Shown: positions 7,847 to 17,423, numbered from the stretch's first letter. The stretch is 64,000 bases of DNA from Nonomuraea indica (GCF_002850745.1 NZ_KZ559471.1:124001-188000), one strand, 5' to 3'. Numbers and translations are program-made. Notes: generated by a model from the sequence alone, not told the origin.

Positions 7847-8985
7847 CAGCTCACCTCGTAGGTACGGACCGTGTCGATCACGTGGGTCAGGCCGGCCTCG
7901 TCCAGGTCGGCGAAGAGCGGCAGCCGCACGAGGCGGTCCGCGACCTGCTCCGTCACCGGGCAGCCGCCGGGCGCCGTCCGCCCGTACCGCAGGCCGGCGG
8001 GGGAGGCGTGCAGCGGCTGGTAGTGGAAGGCCGCCTGCACCCCCCGCTGCGCGAGATGGCCGATGAAGGCCTGGCGGTTGTCCAGGTCCGGAAGCAGCAG
8101 GTAGTACAGGTGCGCCGGGTGCGCGCAGCCGTCCGGCACCGCCGGCTGGGCGACGCCGCCCGCCGCCGCCCAGTCGGCGAGCCGGTCGTGGTAGGCGGTC
8201 CACACCGCGTGGCGGCGTTCCTGGATCCGGTCGAACGATTCGAGCTGCGCGGTGAGCTGGGCCGCGAGCACGTCGGAGGGCAGGTAGCTCGACCCGATGT
8301 CGATCCACCGGTACTTGTCCACCTGGCCGCGGAAGAACCGGCTCCGGTCGGTGCCCTTCTCCCGGACCACCTCGGCCCGCTCGACCAGGGTGGGGTCGTT
8401 CACGAGCAGCGCGCCCGCCTCCCCGCACTGGACGTTCTTCGTCTCGTGGAAGCTCTGGGTCGCCAGGCAGCCGAACGAGCCGAGCGGCCGGTCACCGTAG
8501 CGGCCGCCCAGCCCGTGGGCGTTGTCCTCGACGACGGCCAGGCCGTACCGGCGGGCGAGGTCCCCGATCGCGTCCATCGCGCAGGCGACGCCCGCGTAGT
8601 GGACCACGACGATGGCCCGGGTGCGTCCGGTGATCGCCGCTTCGACCAGCCGCTCGTCCAGGTTGAGCGTGTCCGGGCGGCAGTCGACGAACACCGGTAC
8701 GGCGCCGCGCAGCGCGAAGGCGTTGGCCGTCGACATGAACGTGAAGGACGGCATGATCACTTCGTCGCCGGGCCGAAGGTCGAGCAGGATCGCCGACATC
8801 TCCAGCGCGTGGGTGCAGGAGGTGGTCAGCAGCGCCTGCCGGGCGCCGGTGATCTCCCGCAGAAGGGCGGCGGCCCGCCGGGTGAAGGGGCCGTCGCCGC
8901 AGGTGGCGCGGCCGCGCACGGCCTCCGCCAGGTAGTCGAGCTCGTTGTCCGAGATGTGGGTCCGGTTGAACGGGACCACCGTCAC
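7846..8985 (-). CDS. wecE: DegT/DnrJ/EryC1-family aminotransferase, WecE-like
   Basis: This 379-residue PLP enzyme probably converts dTDP-4-keto-6-deoxyglucose to dTDP-4-amino-4,6-dideoxygalactose. It shares many WecE signatures: LCGDG-type start region (TCGDGPFTRR), PGDEVIMPSFTF, VHYAGVAC, the Schiff-base lysine in SFHETKN (K183), FFRGQVDKY and DIGSSYLPSD. The GTG at 8985 gives an N-terminus (VTVVPFNRTH) and length matching WecE; a GTG at 9039 would add 18 residues. Its substrate would come from rmlA-rmlB in the same region, and the downstream coupled gene is a WecD-like acetyltransferase. The gene order and motif match make this one of the safest enzyme calls here. Confidence 0.9.
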   Translation of the reverse strand: MTVVPFNRTHISDNELDYLAEAVRGRATCGDGPFTRRAAALLREITGARQALLTTSCTHALEMSAILLDLRPGDEVIMPSFTFMSTANAFALRGAVPVFVDCRPDTLNLDERLVEAAITGRTRAIVVVHYAGVACAMDAIGDLARRYGLAVVEDNAHGLGGRYGDRPLGSFGCLATQSFHETKNVQCGEAGALLVNDPTLVERAEVVREKGTDRSRFFRGQVDKYRWIDIGSSYLPSDVLAAQLTAQLESFDRIQERRHAVWTAYHDRLADWAAAGGVAQPAVPDGCAHPAHLYYLLLPDLDNRQAFIGHLAQRGVQAAFHYQPLHASPAGLRYGRTAPGGCPVTEQVADRLVRLPLFADLDEAGLTHVIDTVRTYEVS

Positions 8986-9079
8986 ACCAGTCGCATGCAC
9001 GAACGCAGTGAACAACGCGCCGTCGGCACCGGCACGCACCCCCCGGTGCCGCTGGGCGACGCATTGCGCAAGCCTTACC

Positions 9080-11545
9080 TCACGAGGGGGAGGAGCCCGG
9101 CAGCAGGTAGACGGCGTACCCGCCGGAGCGGAAGCGCAGGGTGGCGAAGTCGCCGATCCTGCCGAGGGAGGTGCCCGGGCGTTCCTCGGCGAACAGCCAG
9201 CGGACCCCGTGGCGCTCGCGCAGCTCGCTCATGACCTTCGCCGAGGGGGCCCGGAAGGCGGCGTCGTTCAGCGCGAGCAGGTCCCGGTCCCAGAACGGCA
9301 GGCTCTCGGGTGGCAGCCCCGGCCGCCACCGGCTCAGGTTGGCGGCCGTGTACGCCCAGCCCTCGACGAGCACGCGCCGTTCGGCCAGCGCGGCGACCCA
9401 GGGGAAGCGGCTGTCGCAGGGGTTCTCGCGGCCCCAGCGGCAGTGCGCGTTGGTGGCGACCAGGTCACCGGGCGCGGAGTGGGCGCGCAGCCACCGGCCG
9501 GCCGTCAGGCCGCCCTCCGGGATCATCCGCTCGGTCACGGGCCCGCGCGCCGGCGCCGTCGTCGAAGCCGTCGTCGAAGCCGTCGTCGAAGCCGTCGCCG
9601 ACGACGGAGCCGACGACGGGGCCGACGACGGGGCCGACGGCGGGGCGGAGGACGGGACGGACGACGGGGCGGGCGCGGAGACGAAGCCGTCGAGCGCCGA
9701 CAGGACCCGGGCGTGCCCGTACGCGGGCAGGCCGACGGCGGCGAGCGCGACCACCACGAGAGCGGCCGCGTGGCGGACCCCGCGCCACAGGGCCAGCAGG
9801 ACCGCCGCCGTCACGGCGGCGGCGACCAGCACCAGGTACGGCCGGTACAGCAGGCGGGGGTCCAGGCCCGGCGCCAGCGGGATCGTGACGCCGCACAGCA
9901 GGGGCACCAGGTAGGCGGCGGCCAGCCCGGCGCCCGCCGCGGCGGCCGCCGCCCGCGCGGAGAGCCCGGCCCACCGGACGAGCACGAGCAGCCCCCAGGC
10001 GGTGACCGCCGCCAGGTAGGGGTAGCCGCCCCAGAGGAAGAAGAGCTGGCTGCGGCCGGGATGGCCGAACAGCAGCGCGGCGGCCAGCCCGGCGCCGCCG
10101 ATGCCGAGCATCAGGGTGACGGCCGGGCGGGTGAGCTGCCCCGGCCGTGCGGCCAGGCCCGCGATGCCGAGCCAGGTGACCAGCCAGCAGATCAGGTGGA
10201 TCGCCGCGATGCCCGGCACGTCTCCGGCCGTCGTCCCGGCCGCCCCGGTGAGCTCGTTCCAGGTGTGCCGCATGAAGGAGAAGGGGTCCACGACGAGCCC
10301 CTGCCGGGCCCGGCCGAACAGCACGAACTGTGCGAACAGGACGCAGGCCGCGGTCAGCGCCAAGCCGGCGAGGACCGGCCGGGACGGCCGCCGCCCCCGG
10401 ACCACCCGCACGGCGGCCACGACCGCGAGTCCGGCCCCGAGCAGGGGCAGATAGGTCGCCTTGGCGCCGGTCAGCGCCACGAGCAGCACCCCGGCGAGGC
10501 ACCAGGCGCGCACATCACGCGGCCGATCCTCCAGCAGGTCGAGCAGGACCAGCACGACGGCCGCGAACAGCAGCGCCCCCAGCGTCTGCGTGGGGCTGAT
10601 CCACGCCGTGTCCGGAATCCCGCCCCACGTGAACAGCCCGTTGGCTCCCAGGTAGAGGCTCGGCGCCCCCACGAGGACCGTGCCCACCACGGTGACGGCG
10701 GCGCCGGACCACGTGCGGGTGAGCCGGCGCCCGGTCAGGCCGGCCAGGACGACGAGCGCGGCCAGCATGGGCAGCACGCCGAGGCGGAACAGCAGGATCA
10801 GGGGCTCGACCCCGGTGACCCAGCTGGTGGCGGCGAGGTGCGCGTAGACGAACCAGTGGTAGGCGAGCGGCTCGCCCGCCACCATCGGCACCATGGGCGG
10901 CATGTGGTGCCGCAGCTCGCCGATGAGCGCCAGGTGGAACGGCATGTCGGGGGCCGCCGTGCCCAGTGCCGGCCAGGCGACGGCGTGGGTCGCGAAGAAC
11001 TTGACGGCGCTCCAGGCCACGAGGGCGGCGGTGACCAGGGCCAGGAACGACGGCCACCACCAGGGGCCGGCCGGGGGCGGGCCGCCCCGCCAGTGCCGGC
11101 GCAGCGACGGCACGGCGAGGAAGGCCGCGTAGGTGGCGAGGGGCCAGGCGAGGACGAGCAGGGGCAGCCCGGCCGCGCGGGCGCCGATGTAGGCGAGGAT
11201 CTCCACGGCGTAGCCGAGGGACAGGCCGAGCGCGACCTCCTCGGCCAGGGTGCGGGAGCGGCCGTACAGCGCCCGGACCGTCAGCATGCCCGGCAGCGCC
11301 AGCCCGAGCGTCACGTAGCCGGCGAACAGCGCCAGGTCGGCGCCGGACACGCCGTACCGGATCAGCACCGCGGCGGTGAACGCGGCCAGCGCCGCGGCGG
11401 GCAGCCACCTGGTGAGCGGACGCCCCTGCCCGGCCCCGCGTGCGCCCCCGGCCGCCGACGCCCCCTCGGTCGGCGGAACCGCGCGTCCGGGCGCCGTCCG
11501 GGAACCGGAGGCGGTCCGCGGCATCTTCTCCATGGCCTTGTCCAT
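9080..11545 (-). CDS. Large polytopic membrane protein, GT-C glycosyltransferase-like (copy 1)
   Basis: This is a membrane protein of about 821 residues with a dozen or more hydrophobic spans and a C-terminal soluble domain. After the first spans, an extracytoplasmic loop contains DMPFHLALIGELRHHMPP and YHWFVYAHLAATSWVTG. An Asp in the first large loop is typical of GT-C enzymes, which use polyprenyl-phosphate sugars. The soluble tail has AGRWLRAHSAPGDLVATNA and a CRWGRENPCD segment with two Cys. A low-complexity Ser-Ala-Pro/Thr linker precedes it. A paralogue with the same motifs lies at 15-17.4 kb. Three clustered ATGs (11524, 11533, 11545) make the exact start uncertain. Downstream wecE lies on the same strand about 95 nt away. 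No exact family name is claimed. Confidence 0.75.
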   Translation of the reverse strand: MDKAMEKMPRTASGSRTAPGRAVPPTEGASAAGGARGAGQGRPLTRWLPAAALAAFTAAVLIRYGVSGADLALFAGYVTLGLALPGMLTVRALYGRSRTLAEEVALGLSLGYAVEILAYIGARAAGLPLLVLAWPLATYAAFLAVPSLRRHWRGGPPPAGPWWWPSFLALVTAALVAWSAVKFFATHAVAWPALGTAAPDMPFHLALIGELRHHMPPMVPMVAGEPLAYHWFVYAHLAATSWVTGVEPLILLFRLGVLPMLAALVVLAGLTGRRLTRTWSGAAVTVVGTVLVGAPSLYLGANGLFTWGGIPDTAWISPTQTLGALLFAAVVLVLLDLLEDRPRDVRAWCLAGVLLVALTGAKATYLPLLGAGLAVVAAVRVVRGRRPSRPVLAGLALTAACVLFAQFVLFGRARQGLVVDPFSFMRHTWNELTGAAGTTAGDVPGIAAIHLICWLVTWLGIAGLAARPGQLTRPAVTLMLGIGGAGLAAALLFGHPGRSQLFFLWGGYPYLAAVTAWGLLVLVRWAGLSARAAAAAAGAGLAAAYLVPLLCGVTIPLAPGLDPRLLYRPYLVLVAAAVTAAVLLALWRGVRHAAALVVVALAAVGLPAYGHARVLSALDGFVSAPAPSSVPSSAPPSAPSSAPSSAPSSATASTTASTTASTTAPARGPVTERMIPEGGLTAGRWLRAHSAPGDLVATNAHCRWGRENPCDSRFPWVAALAERRVLVEGWAYTAANLSRWRPGLPPESLPFWDRDLLALNDAAFRAPSAKVMSELRERHGVRWLFAEERPGTSLGRIGDFATLRFRSGGYAVYLLPGSSPS
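9555..9641 (-). repeat. 12-bp in-frame microrepeats in the GT-C-like protein linker
   Basis: Three exact copies of gccgtcgtcgaa (9555-9590) are followed, after a short break, by three near-identical 12-bp units at 9606-9641. On the coding strand they specify Ser-Thr-Thr-Ala and Ser-Ser-Ala-Pro repeats in the linker before the soluble C-terminal domain. The paralogue at 15-17.4 kb lacks this array. Confidence 0.7.
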
Positions 11546-11807
11546 GGCCGCAAGCTTGGTGATGCCGGCCGCTCGTTTCGGGCGGGACCTCCGTGTGCGG
11601 GCGTTTCTTGGCTTTTCCTTGTGGGAGCCGGGAGAACGCGAGCGGCTTTCGGCCGGAAAACCGAATCCCTGTGAAGCTTGCCGGGAAATCGCCCTGCTGT
11701 GGCAATAACCGGCGGCAAGTCGTGCATCGGGATATGCCTTGGTGCATGCCCCGCCCGATGACCGGCCGGGGACTTTCGCTGTGTTCGCTGCAATCGGGAG
11801 AGATGCC

Positions 11808-14800
11808 ATGCCCGTCGGTGAGAGAGAACCCGATGCGCCACGCCGGCCCGCACCATGGCCGGTCCGGGGTGTCCGCGTCGCCGTGGCCGCGACCGTGGTC
11901 GCCCTGCTGGCGGTGGCGGGCACCTGCTGGGCGCCGGGGCACCGGGCCGCCGAAGCCGCGGAGGTGACCGGCATGCCGGACCCGGCCGGGCGGACCGCCG
12001 AGGACGACACCCTCAAGAAGGTCGCTCCCGGGGTGCGGAAGCGGCTGCGCCCGTTCCGCGCGGCACGGGGCGAGGCCCGCCGGGCGCGGCAGGACTGCCC
12101 GCCCACCTCGGTGATCTGCCTGGAGAACGAGCTGCCAGGCAGCCCGCCGAGCGAGTGGGACGTCCCCGGCGGGGGCAGTTCCACGATCCTGGGGTTCACC
12201 ACCGACATCAGCGTCGACAAGGGCCAGGCGGTGGAGTTCAAGGTGGACACGCCGGCCACCGACTACCGCGTGGACATCTACCGGGTCGGATACTACGGCG
12301 GCCTGGGGGCGCGGTTCATCACCACGGTCCAGCCGTTCGCGGTCCTGCCGCAGACTCAGCCGGCGTGCGCCCGCCAGACCGAGACCGGTCTGGTGGACTG
12401 CGGCAACTGGGACGTCTCCGCCGCCTGGGTGGTGCCCGTCACCGCCGTCTCCGGCGTCTACCTCGCCAACCTCGTCCGGGAGGACGGCACCGCCGGCCGA
12501 AGTCAGATGATCTTCGTGGTCCGTGACGACACCCGCGGCGCCGACGTCCTGGTCCAGACCTCGGACGCGACGTGGCAGGCGTACAACACCTACGGCGGCA
12601 ACAGCCTTTACAGCGGCAGCCCCGCCGGGCGGGCGTTCAAGGTCAGCTACAACCGCCCGTTCGTCAACCGCGGGTCCGGGCTCAGCGGCGCCCTGCAGTC
12701 CTACTTCTTCAACTCCGAGTACCCGATGATCAGGTGGCTGGAGGCCAACGCCTACGACGTGAGCTACACCACCAACGTCGACACCGCCAGGTCCGGACCG
12801 GAGATCCTCGAACACGAGGCGTTCCTGTCGGTCGGGCACGACGAATACTGGTCGCTGTCGATGCGTGACAACCTCGCCACCGCCCGCGGCAACGGTGTCA
12901 GCCTCGCGTTCTTCTCGGGCAACGAGGTCTTCTGGAAGACCCGGTGGGAGAGCAGCATCGCCGACTCCGGGACACCGTTCCGGACGATGGTCTGTTACAA
13001 GGAGACGCTGGCCAACCGCAAGATCGACCCGAGCCCCGAGTGGACCGGCACCTGGCGCGACCCGCGGTTCGCCGCGCCGCCCAACGGCGGCTTCCCGGAG
13101 AACGAGCTGACCGGCACCCTGTTCGCCACCAACGGCACCGTCGCCGACTCGCTGGCCGTCCCCTACGACTACAGCAGGCTGCGGCTGTGGCGGAACACGT
13201 CGGTTGCCGGCCTCCTGCCGGGGCAGACGGCCGTCTTCCCGGCCGGGACGCTCGGCTACGAGTGGGACGCCGCCCCCGACACGGCCTTCACCCCGGCGGG
13301 CTCGGTCAAGTACTCCAGGACGACGGTCGGCAGGCTCGACAAGATCCTGCTCGACTTCGGCAGCACGTACGGCGCCGGGGTTCCGACGCACAACCTCGTG
13401 CTCTACAAGCACTCCAGCGGCGCCCGCGTGTTCGGCGCCGGCACCACCCAGTGGTCGTGGGGCCTCGACGCCGTGCACGACCGGCCGGGACCGCCCGCCG
13501 ACATCCGCATGCAGCAGGCGACGGTCAACCTCTTCGCCGACATGGGGCTCCAGCCGGCGAGCCTGCAGGCCGGGCTGGTGCCCGCTTCGCCGTCGACGGA
13601 CACCACCCCGCCGACGACCACGCTCAGCACCCCGACCGTCGGGGCCACCACTCCGAGCGGCACCACGATCACCCTGCGCGGCACGGCCGCCGACAGCGGC
13701 GGCGGCGTGGTGGCGGGCGTCGAGGTGTCGATGGACGGCGGCACCAGGTGGTTCCAGGCCAAGGGACTGACCAGCTGGCAGTTCGCCTGGACGAGCACCG
13801 AGACCGGGCCCCTGACGATCAGGGTCCGCGCGGTCGACGACTCCGGAAATCTGCAGACGACGCCCGCCACCCGGGCCGTCACCGTCGGCGGGCCGTGCCC
13901 CTGCAGCACCTGGCCCGTGTCCACCACCCCGGCGCTGGCCGACAGCGGGGACCTCAAGCCCGTCGAGGTCGGGGTGCGCTTCCAGGCGTCCAGCCCCGGC
14001 CTGATCAGCGGGATCAGGTTCTACAAGGGCGTCGGCAACACCGGCACGCACATCGGCAGCCTGTGGAGCGCGAGCGGCCAGCTCCTGGCGCGCGCGACGT
14101 TCACCAGTGAGTCGGGGAGCGGCTGGCAGCAGGTGAGCTTCGCCACGCCGGTACCGATCAGCTCGGGCACCACCTACGTCGCGTCGTACCACTCGACCTC
14201 CGGCTACGCCCTGACCAGGCCCTACTTCGGCGCCGAGTACTCCTCCGGGCTGCTCACCGGACTGGCCAGCGGCGTCAACGTGGGCAACGGCCTGTACTCC
14301 TACAGCAGCACGCCCACCTTCCCGACAAGCACGTACCGCTCGACGAACTACTGGGTGGACGTCGTGTTCAGCCCGTCGAACGCGCTGTGGGACGACACGG
14401 CCGAACCGGCCCTCGACACCGCCGGCGACGCCAAGGCGGTCGTCGTCGGCGTGAAGTTCGCCGGCATCACCGACGGCCTGGTGACCGGCATCCGCTTCTA
14501 CAAGGCGCCGCAGAACACCGGGACGCACACCGGCACCCTGTGGACAGCCGGCGGCCAGCTGCTGGCGAGCGCCACCTTCACCGACGAGACGCCGAGCGGC
14601 TGGCAGCAGGTGAACTTCGCCACGCCGGTGCCCATCACCGCGAACACGACGTACGTCGCCGCCTACCACGCCCCGAACGGCAACTACTCGATCACCAGGC
14701 CGTTCTTCACCACCGAGTACGGCAGGGGATCGCTCATCGCCCCGGCGGGCGCCACGGTCGGCGGGAACGGCGTGTACCGGTACGGCTCGGCGAGCACGTT

Positions 14801-14942
14801 CCCGAACAACACCTACCAGTTCACCAACTACTGGGTCAGCCCGCTGTTCAGCCCGGCGACGGGGACGCAGGCCGCGGGGCAGCAGGGCGGGCCCGCCGCC
14901 CGCCTGGCGGCGAGATCTGAAAAGGCCGCAAAGCGCCGGTAA
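11808..14942 (+). CDS. Exported protein with N,N-dimethylformamidase-like domain, Ig-like domain and two DUF4082 domains
   Basis: This is a 1044-residue exported protein. The ATG at 11808 has GGGAG 7 nt upstream and gives a single N-terminal hydrophobic span (about 21-40) that could be a signal peptide or anchor. Residues about 105-560 resemble the beta-subunit C-terminal region of N,N-dimethylformamidase (DMFA2_C-type): YRVGYYGG, QTSDATWQAYNTYGG, and LSVGHDEYWS followed by FFSGNEVFWKTR. An Ig-like domain (about 600-690, starting TTPPTTTLSTP) and two DUF4082 modules (about 700-855 and 857-1016) follow, each with an IRFYK core. Amidase activity is not assured; this domain is common in uncharacterised surface proteins. 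It sits between two paralogous GT-C-like genes, and its DUF4082 modules resemble those of the first gene in the window. Confidence 0.82.
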   Translation: MPVGEREPDAPRRPAPWPVRGVRVAVAATVVALLAVAGTCWAPGHRAAEAAEVTGMPDPAGRTAEDDTLKKVAPGVRKRLRPFRAARGEARRARQDCPPTSVICLENELPGSPPSEWDVPGGGSSTILGFTTDISVDKGQAVEFKVDTPATDYRVDIYRVGYYGGLGARFITTVQPFAVLPQTQPACARQTETGLVDCGNWDVSAAWVVPVTAVSGVYLANLVREDGTAGRSQMIFVVRDDTRGADVLVQTSDATWQAYNTYGGNSLYSGSPAGRAFKVSYNRPFVNRGSGLSGALQSYFFNSEYPMIRWLEANAYDVSYTTNVDTARSGPEILEHEAFLSVGHDEYWSLSMRDNLATARGNGVSLAFFSGNEVFWKTRWESSIADSGTPFRTMVCYKETLANRKIDPSPEWTGTWRDPRFAAPPNGGFPENELTGTLFATNGTVADSLAVPYDYSRLRLWRNTSVAGLLPGQTAVFPAGTLGYEWDAAPDTAFTPAGSVKYSRTTVGRLDKILLDFGSTYGAGVPTHNLVLYKHSSGARVFGAGTTQWSWGLDAVHDRPGPPADIRMQQATVNLFADMGLQPASLQAGLVPASPSTDTTPPTTTLSTPTVGATTPSGTTITLRGTAADSGGGVVAGVEVSMDGGTRWFQAKGLTSWQFAWTSTETGPLTIRVRAVDDSGNLQTTPATRAVTVGGPCPCSTWPVSTTPALADSGDLKPVEVGVRFQASSPGLISGIRFYKGVGNTGTHIGSLWSASGQLLARATFTSESGSGWQQVSFATPVPISSGTTYVASYHSTSGYALTRPYFGAEYSSGLLTGLASGVNVGNGLYSYSSTPTFPTSTYRSTNYWVDVVFSPSNALWDDTAEPALDTAGDAKAVVVGVKFAGITDGLVTGIRFYKAPQNTGTHTGTLWTAGGQLLASATFTDETPSGWQQVNFATPVPITANTTYVAAYHAPNGNYSITRPFFTTEYGRGSLIAPAGATVGGNGVYRYGSASTFPNNTYQFTNYWVSPLFSPATGTQAAGQQGGPAARLAARSEKAAKRR

Positions 14943-15005
14943 GAACATCTCCGCATTCGGTCGTTCGCGCCCGCCCGGCAGGCCGGTGTCGCCAGGCTTG
15001 CGCGC

Positions 15006-17357
15006 ATGGCCGAAGCTCCACCCTTTCAGCGTTCCACGCATCAGCCCTCCGCGCCCGGACCGGACGCGGAGGGCTCACCGCCCGTCCCGCTCACCGGCCG
15101 GCGCCGGCTCCTGAACCGGCTGCCCGCGGTGGCCGTGATCGGCTGCGTCGCGATCGTGCTGAGCCGCTACGGCGTCTCCGCCTGGGACATGGCCAGGTTC
15201 GCCGGCTACGTCGGTCTCGGCATCGCGCTGCCCGGCCTGCTGTGGATCCGCGCGGTGTACCGCCCCGCCCTCACGCTCACCGAGGGGCTCGCCCTCGGCG
15301 CGACGCTCGGTTACGCGGCCGAGGCGCTCACCTACATCCCGGCCCGCGCCCTCGGCGCCCCGCTCCTGGTGCTGGCCTGGCCGGTCGGCACGTACGCGCT
15401 CTTCCTCGCCGTGCCGGGGCTGCGCAGGCACTGGCGCGGGCGGGCCCGGCCGCGGCCGGCACCGCTGTGGTGGTCGTGGAGCCTGGCGCTCACCGTCATC
15501 TACCTGGTGGTGTGGACGGCCGTCAACTTCTTCAGGACCCAGGCGCTCACCTGGCCGGCGCTCGGCGCGTCCTTCGTGGACATGCCGTTCCACCTGGCGC
15601 TGGTGGGCGAGGTGAAGCACCACATGCCGCCCATGGTGCCCACCGTCGCGGGCGAGCCGCTCGTGTACCACTGGTTCGTCTACGCCCACCTGGCCGCCAC
15701 CAGCTGGGTCACCGGGGTGGAGCCGCTGGTGCTGTTGTTCCGGCTCGCCGTGCTCCCCATGCTGGCGGCGCTGGTCGTCCTCCTCGCGCTGATCGGGCGG
15801 CGCGTCACGGGATCGCGCGCCGGCTCGCTGGGCGCCCTCGCGGCGACGATCCTGGTCACGGCCCCCACCCTCTACCTGGGGTCGACGGCCGGCGTCTTCA
15901 CCTGGAAGACCGTGCAGTCCTGGTCGAGCCCGACGCAGACGTTCGGCGCCCTGCTGTTCGCCCCCATCGTGCTGCTGCTCATCGACCAGTTCGAGGGCCG
16001 GCAGCGGTCCCGCCACACGTGGGCGCTGCTGGCGGTCTTCCTGCTGGCCGTCATGGGCGCGAAGGCCACCTACCTGCCGCTGCTCACCGCGGGCCTGGCG
16101 GCCGTCGTGCTGGTCGAGGCGATCAGATGGTTCTGGGTGCCGCGTCGGCTGCTCCTCGCGCTGGCCATGGCGGGGTCGACGCTGCTGTTCGCCCAGTTCG
16201 TCTTCTTCGGCGGCGTGCGGCAGGGCATCGTGCTCGACCCGCTGTCGATCATGCGGGTCACGCTCGGCAACCTGGCCGGGCGCGACGCGGCCGCCGTCAC
16301 GGCGGGCGCCGCGCTCGGCGTCACGCTGCTGTGCGTGCTGTGCGCCGCGATCACCTGGTGCGGCGTGCTGGGGCTGCTGTGCAGGCCGCGGTTGCTGCTG
16401 CGGCCCGCTGTCGTGCTGGCGCTCGGCATGGCCGTCGCCGGGCTCGGGGCGGCGCTCCTGCTCGGCCATCCGCACCTGTCGCAGGGGTACTTCCTGCAGG
16501 CCCCGTACCCGTACGTGGCGATGGTGGCGGTGCTCGGACTGGTCACGGTCGTGCGCCGGGCGCGGCTGGGTGTCAGGCAGATCGCCGTCGCGGCCGTCGC
16601 CGGCATCGCCGCCGTCTACGCCATCAGGATGGTGTTCGCGGTCCGCGTTCCGCTGGAGCCGGGGCGCGCCGACTTCGCGCTGTACGCGCCCTACCTCGCC
16701 CTGCTGGGCGTGGCGGCGCTGGCGGGTGTGGCGCTGCTGGCCGCCGGGCGAGGCAGGCTGCGGGCGTTCGCCCTGGTCGTCTGCCTGGTGACGGCCGCCG
16801 GCACGCCCGCCGCGTGGGCGACCCGCGTCCTGCCGGGCACCTACCGCAGCCCGACGTCGGCCCCGCCCAACCCGAACGGCACACCGACCGCCGCGATGAT
16901 CCCGAAGGGCGTCTTCGCGGCCGGGCGGTGGCTGCGCGCCAACTCCGCCCCCGGCGACCTCGTCGCCACCAACGCGCACTGCCGCTGGGGCTACGAGAAC
17001 CCGTGCGACAGCCGCGTGTTCTGGGCCACGGCGCTGACCGAACGGCGGATGCTGGTCGAGGGGTGGGCCTACACGGCGACCAACATGGACAGCTGGCGCG
17101 ACGGCGAGGTGGTGGAGAACCGCCCGTTCTGGGACCACGACCGGCTCCAGGCCAACGACGAGGTCTTCCAGGCGCCCTCGCCGCAGACGGTCCGCCGGCT
17201 GCGTGACGGCTACGGGGTGCGCTGGCTGTTCGCCGACCATCGCCGGATGCGGCCGGGCACGCATCTGTGGGCGCACGCGAAGCTGCGCTTCCGCTCCGGC
17301 GACTACGGCGTCTACGAGCTGACCCCCGACTCCGAGGCCGCGCAGCCGACCCGCTGA
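15006..17357 (+). CDS. Large polytopic membrane protein, GT-C glycosyltransferase-like (copy 2)
   Basis: This 783-residue protein is a close paralogue of the gene at 9-11.5 kb. It shares the loop motifs DMPFHLALVGEVKHHMPPM and YHWFVYAHLAATSWVTGVEP, SPTQTFGALLF, GAKATYLPLL, and the soluble tail AAGRWLRANSAPGDLVATNA with CRWGYENPCDS and VEGWAYTATN. The Ser/Thr/Ala linker of copy 1 is replaced by a short Pro-Asn segment. Multiple spans plus an acidic first loop suggest a GT-C enzyme that uses lipid-linked sugar outside the membrane. It follows the DMFA/DUF4082 gene by 63 bp on the same strand, so they are probably co-transcribed. A strong hairpin ends the unit. Confidence 0.76.
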   Translation: MAEAPPFQRSTHQPSAPGPDAEGSPPVPLTGRRRLLNRLPAVAVIGCVAIVLSRYGVSAWDMARFAGYVGLGIALPGLLWIRAVYRPALTLTEGLALGATLGYAAEALTYIPARALGAPLLVLAWPVGTYALFLAVPGLRRHWRGRARPRPAPLWWSWSLALTVIYLVVWTAVNFFRTQALTWPALGASFVDMPFHLALVGEVKHHMPPMVPTVAGEPLVYHWFVYAHLAATSWVTGVEPLVLLFRLAVLPMLAALVVLLALIGRRVTGSRAGSLGALAATILVTAPTLYLGSTAGVFTWKTVQSWSSPTQTFGALLFAPIVLLLIDQFEGRQRSRHTWALLAVFLLAVMGAKATYLPLLTAGLAAVVLVEAIRWFWVPRRLLLALAMAGSTLLFAQFVFFGGVRQGIVLDPLSIMRVTLGNLAGRDAAAVTAGAALGVTLLCVLCAAITWCGVLGLLCRPRLLLRPAVVLALGMAVAGLGAALLLGHPHLSQGYFLQAPYPYVAMVAVLGLVTVVRRARLGVRQIAVAAVAGIAAVYAIRMVFAVRVPLEPGRADFALYAPYLALLGVAALAGVALLAAGRGRLRAFALVVCLVTAAGTPAAWATRVLPGTYRSPTSAPPNPNGTPTAAMIPKGVFAAGRWLRANSAPGDLVATNAHCRWGYENPCDSRVFWATALTERRMLVEGWAYTATNMDSWRDGEVVENRPFWDHDRLQANDEVFQAPSPQTVRRLRDGYGVRWLFADHRRMRPGTHLWAHAKLRFRSGDYGVYELTPDSEAAQPTR

Positions 17358-17369
17358 GCGCCGCACGGA

Positions 17370-17410
17370 CGCCGCGGGCCCGGCCTCCGAGGGAGGCCGG
17401 GCCCGCGGCG
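17370..17410. terminator. Strong bidirectional terminator
   Basis: A perfect 19-bp stem (17370-17388 with 17392-17410) closes on a 3-nt loop (gag). It lies between the stop of the plus-strand GT-C-like gene and the stop of the minus-strand methyltransferase gene, so it can serve both. It also marks the border between the first and second glycan regions. Confidence 0.85.
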
Positions 17411-17423
17411 TGAGTTCAGCGCC

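Noticed and set aside
7847-8428. N-terminal extension of the acetyltransferase into the wecE-like gene
   Set aside because: The extension is out of frame with wecE and composed of Arg/Gly/Ala; the ATG at 7846 with the TGATG junction is the natural start.
11546-11807. Possible riboswitch in the 262-bp gap before the DMFA/DUF4082 gene
   Set aside because: Short inverted repeats exist (for example TTCGG/CCGAA near 11650), but no conserved riboswitch core could be matched by eye.
10515-15041. Very long minus-strand frame crossing several genes
   Set aside because: It spans the DMFA/DUF4082 gene and part of the GT-C-like gene in the wrong frame. The translation is Arg/Gly/Ala-rich without domains.
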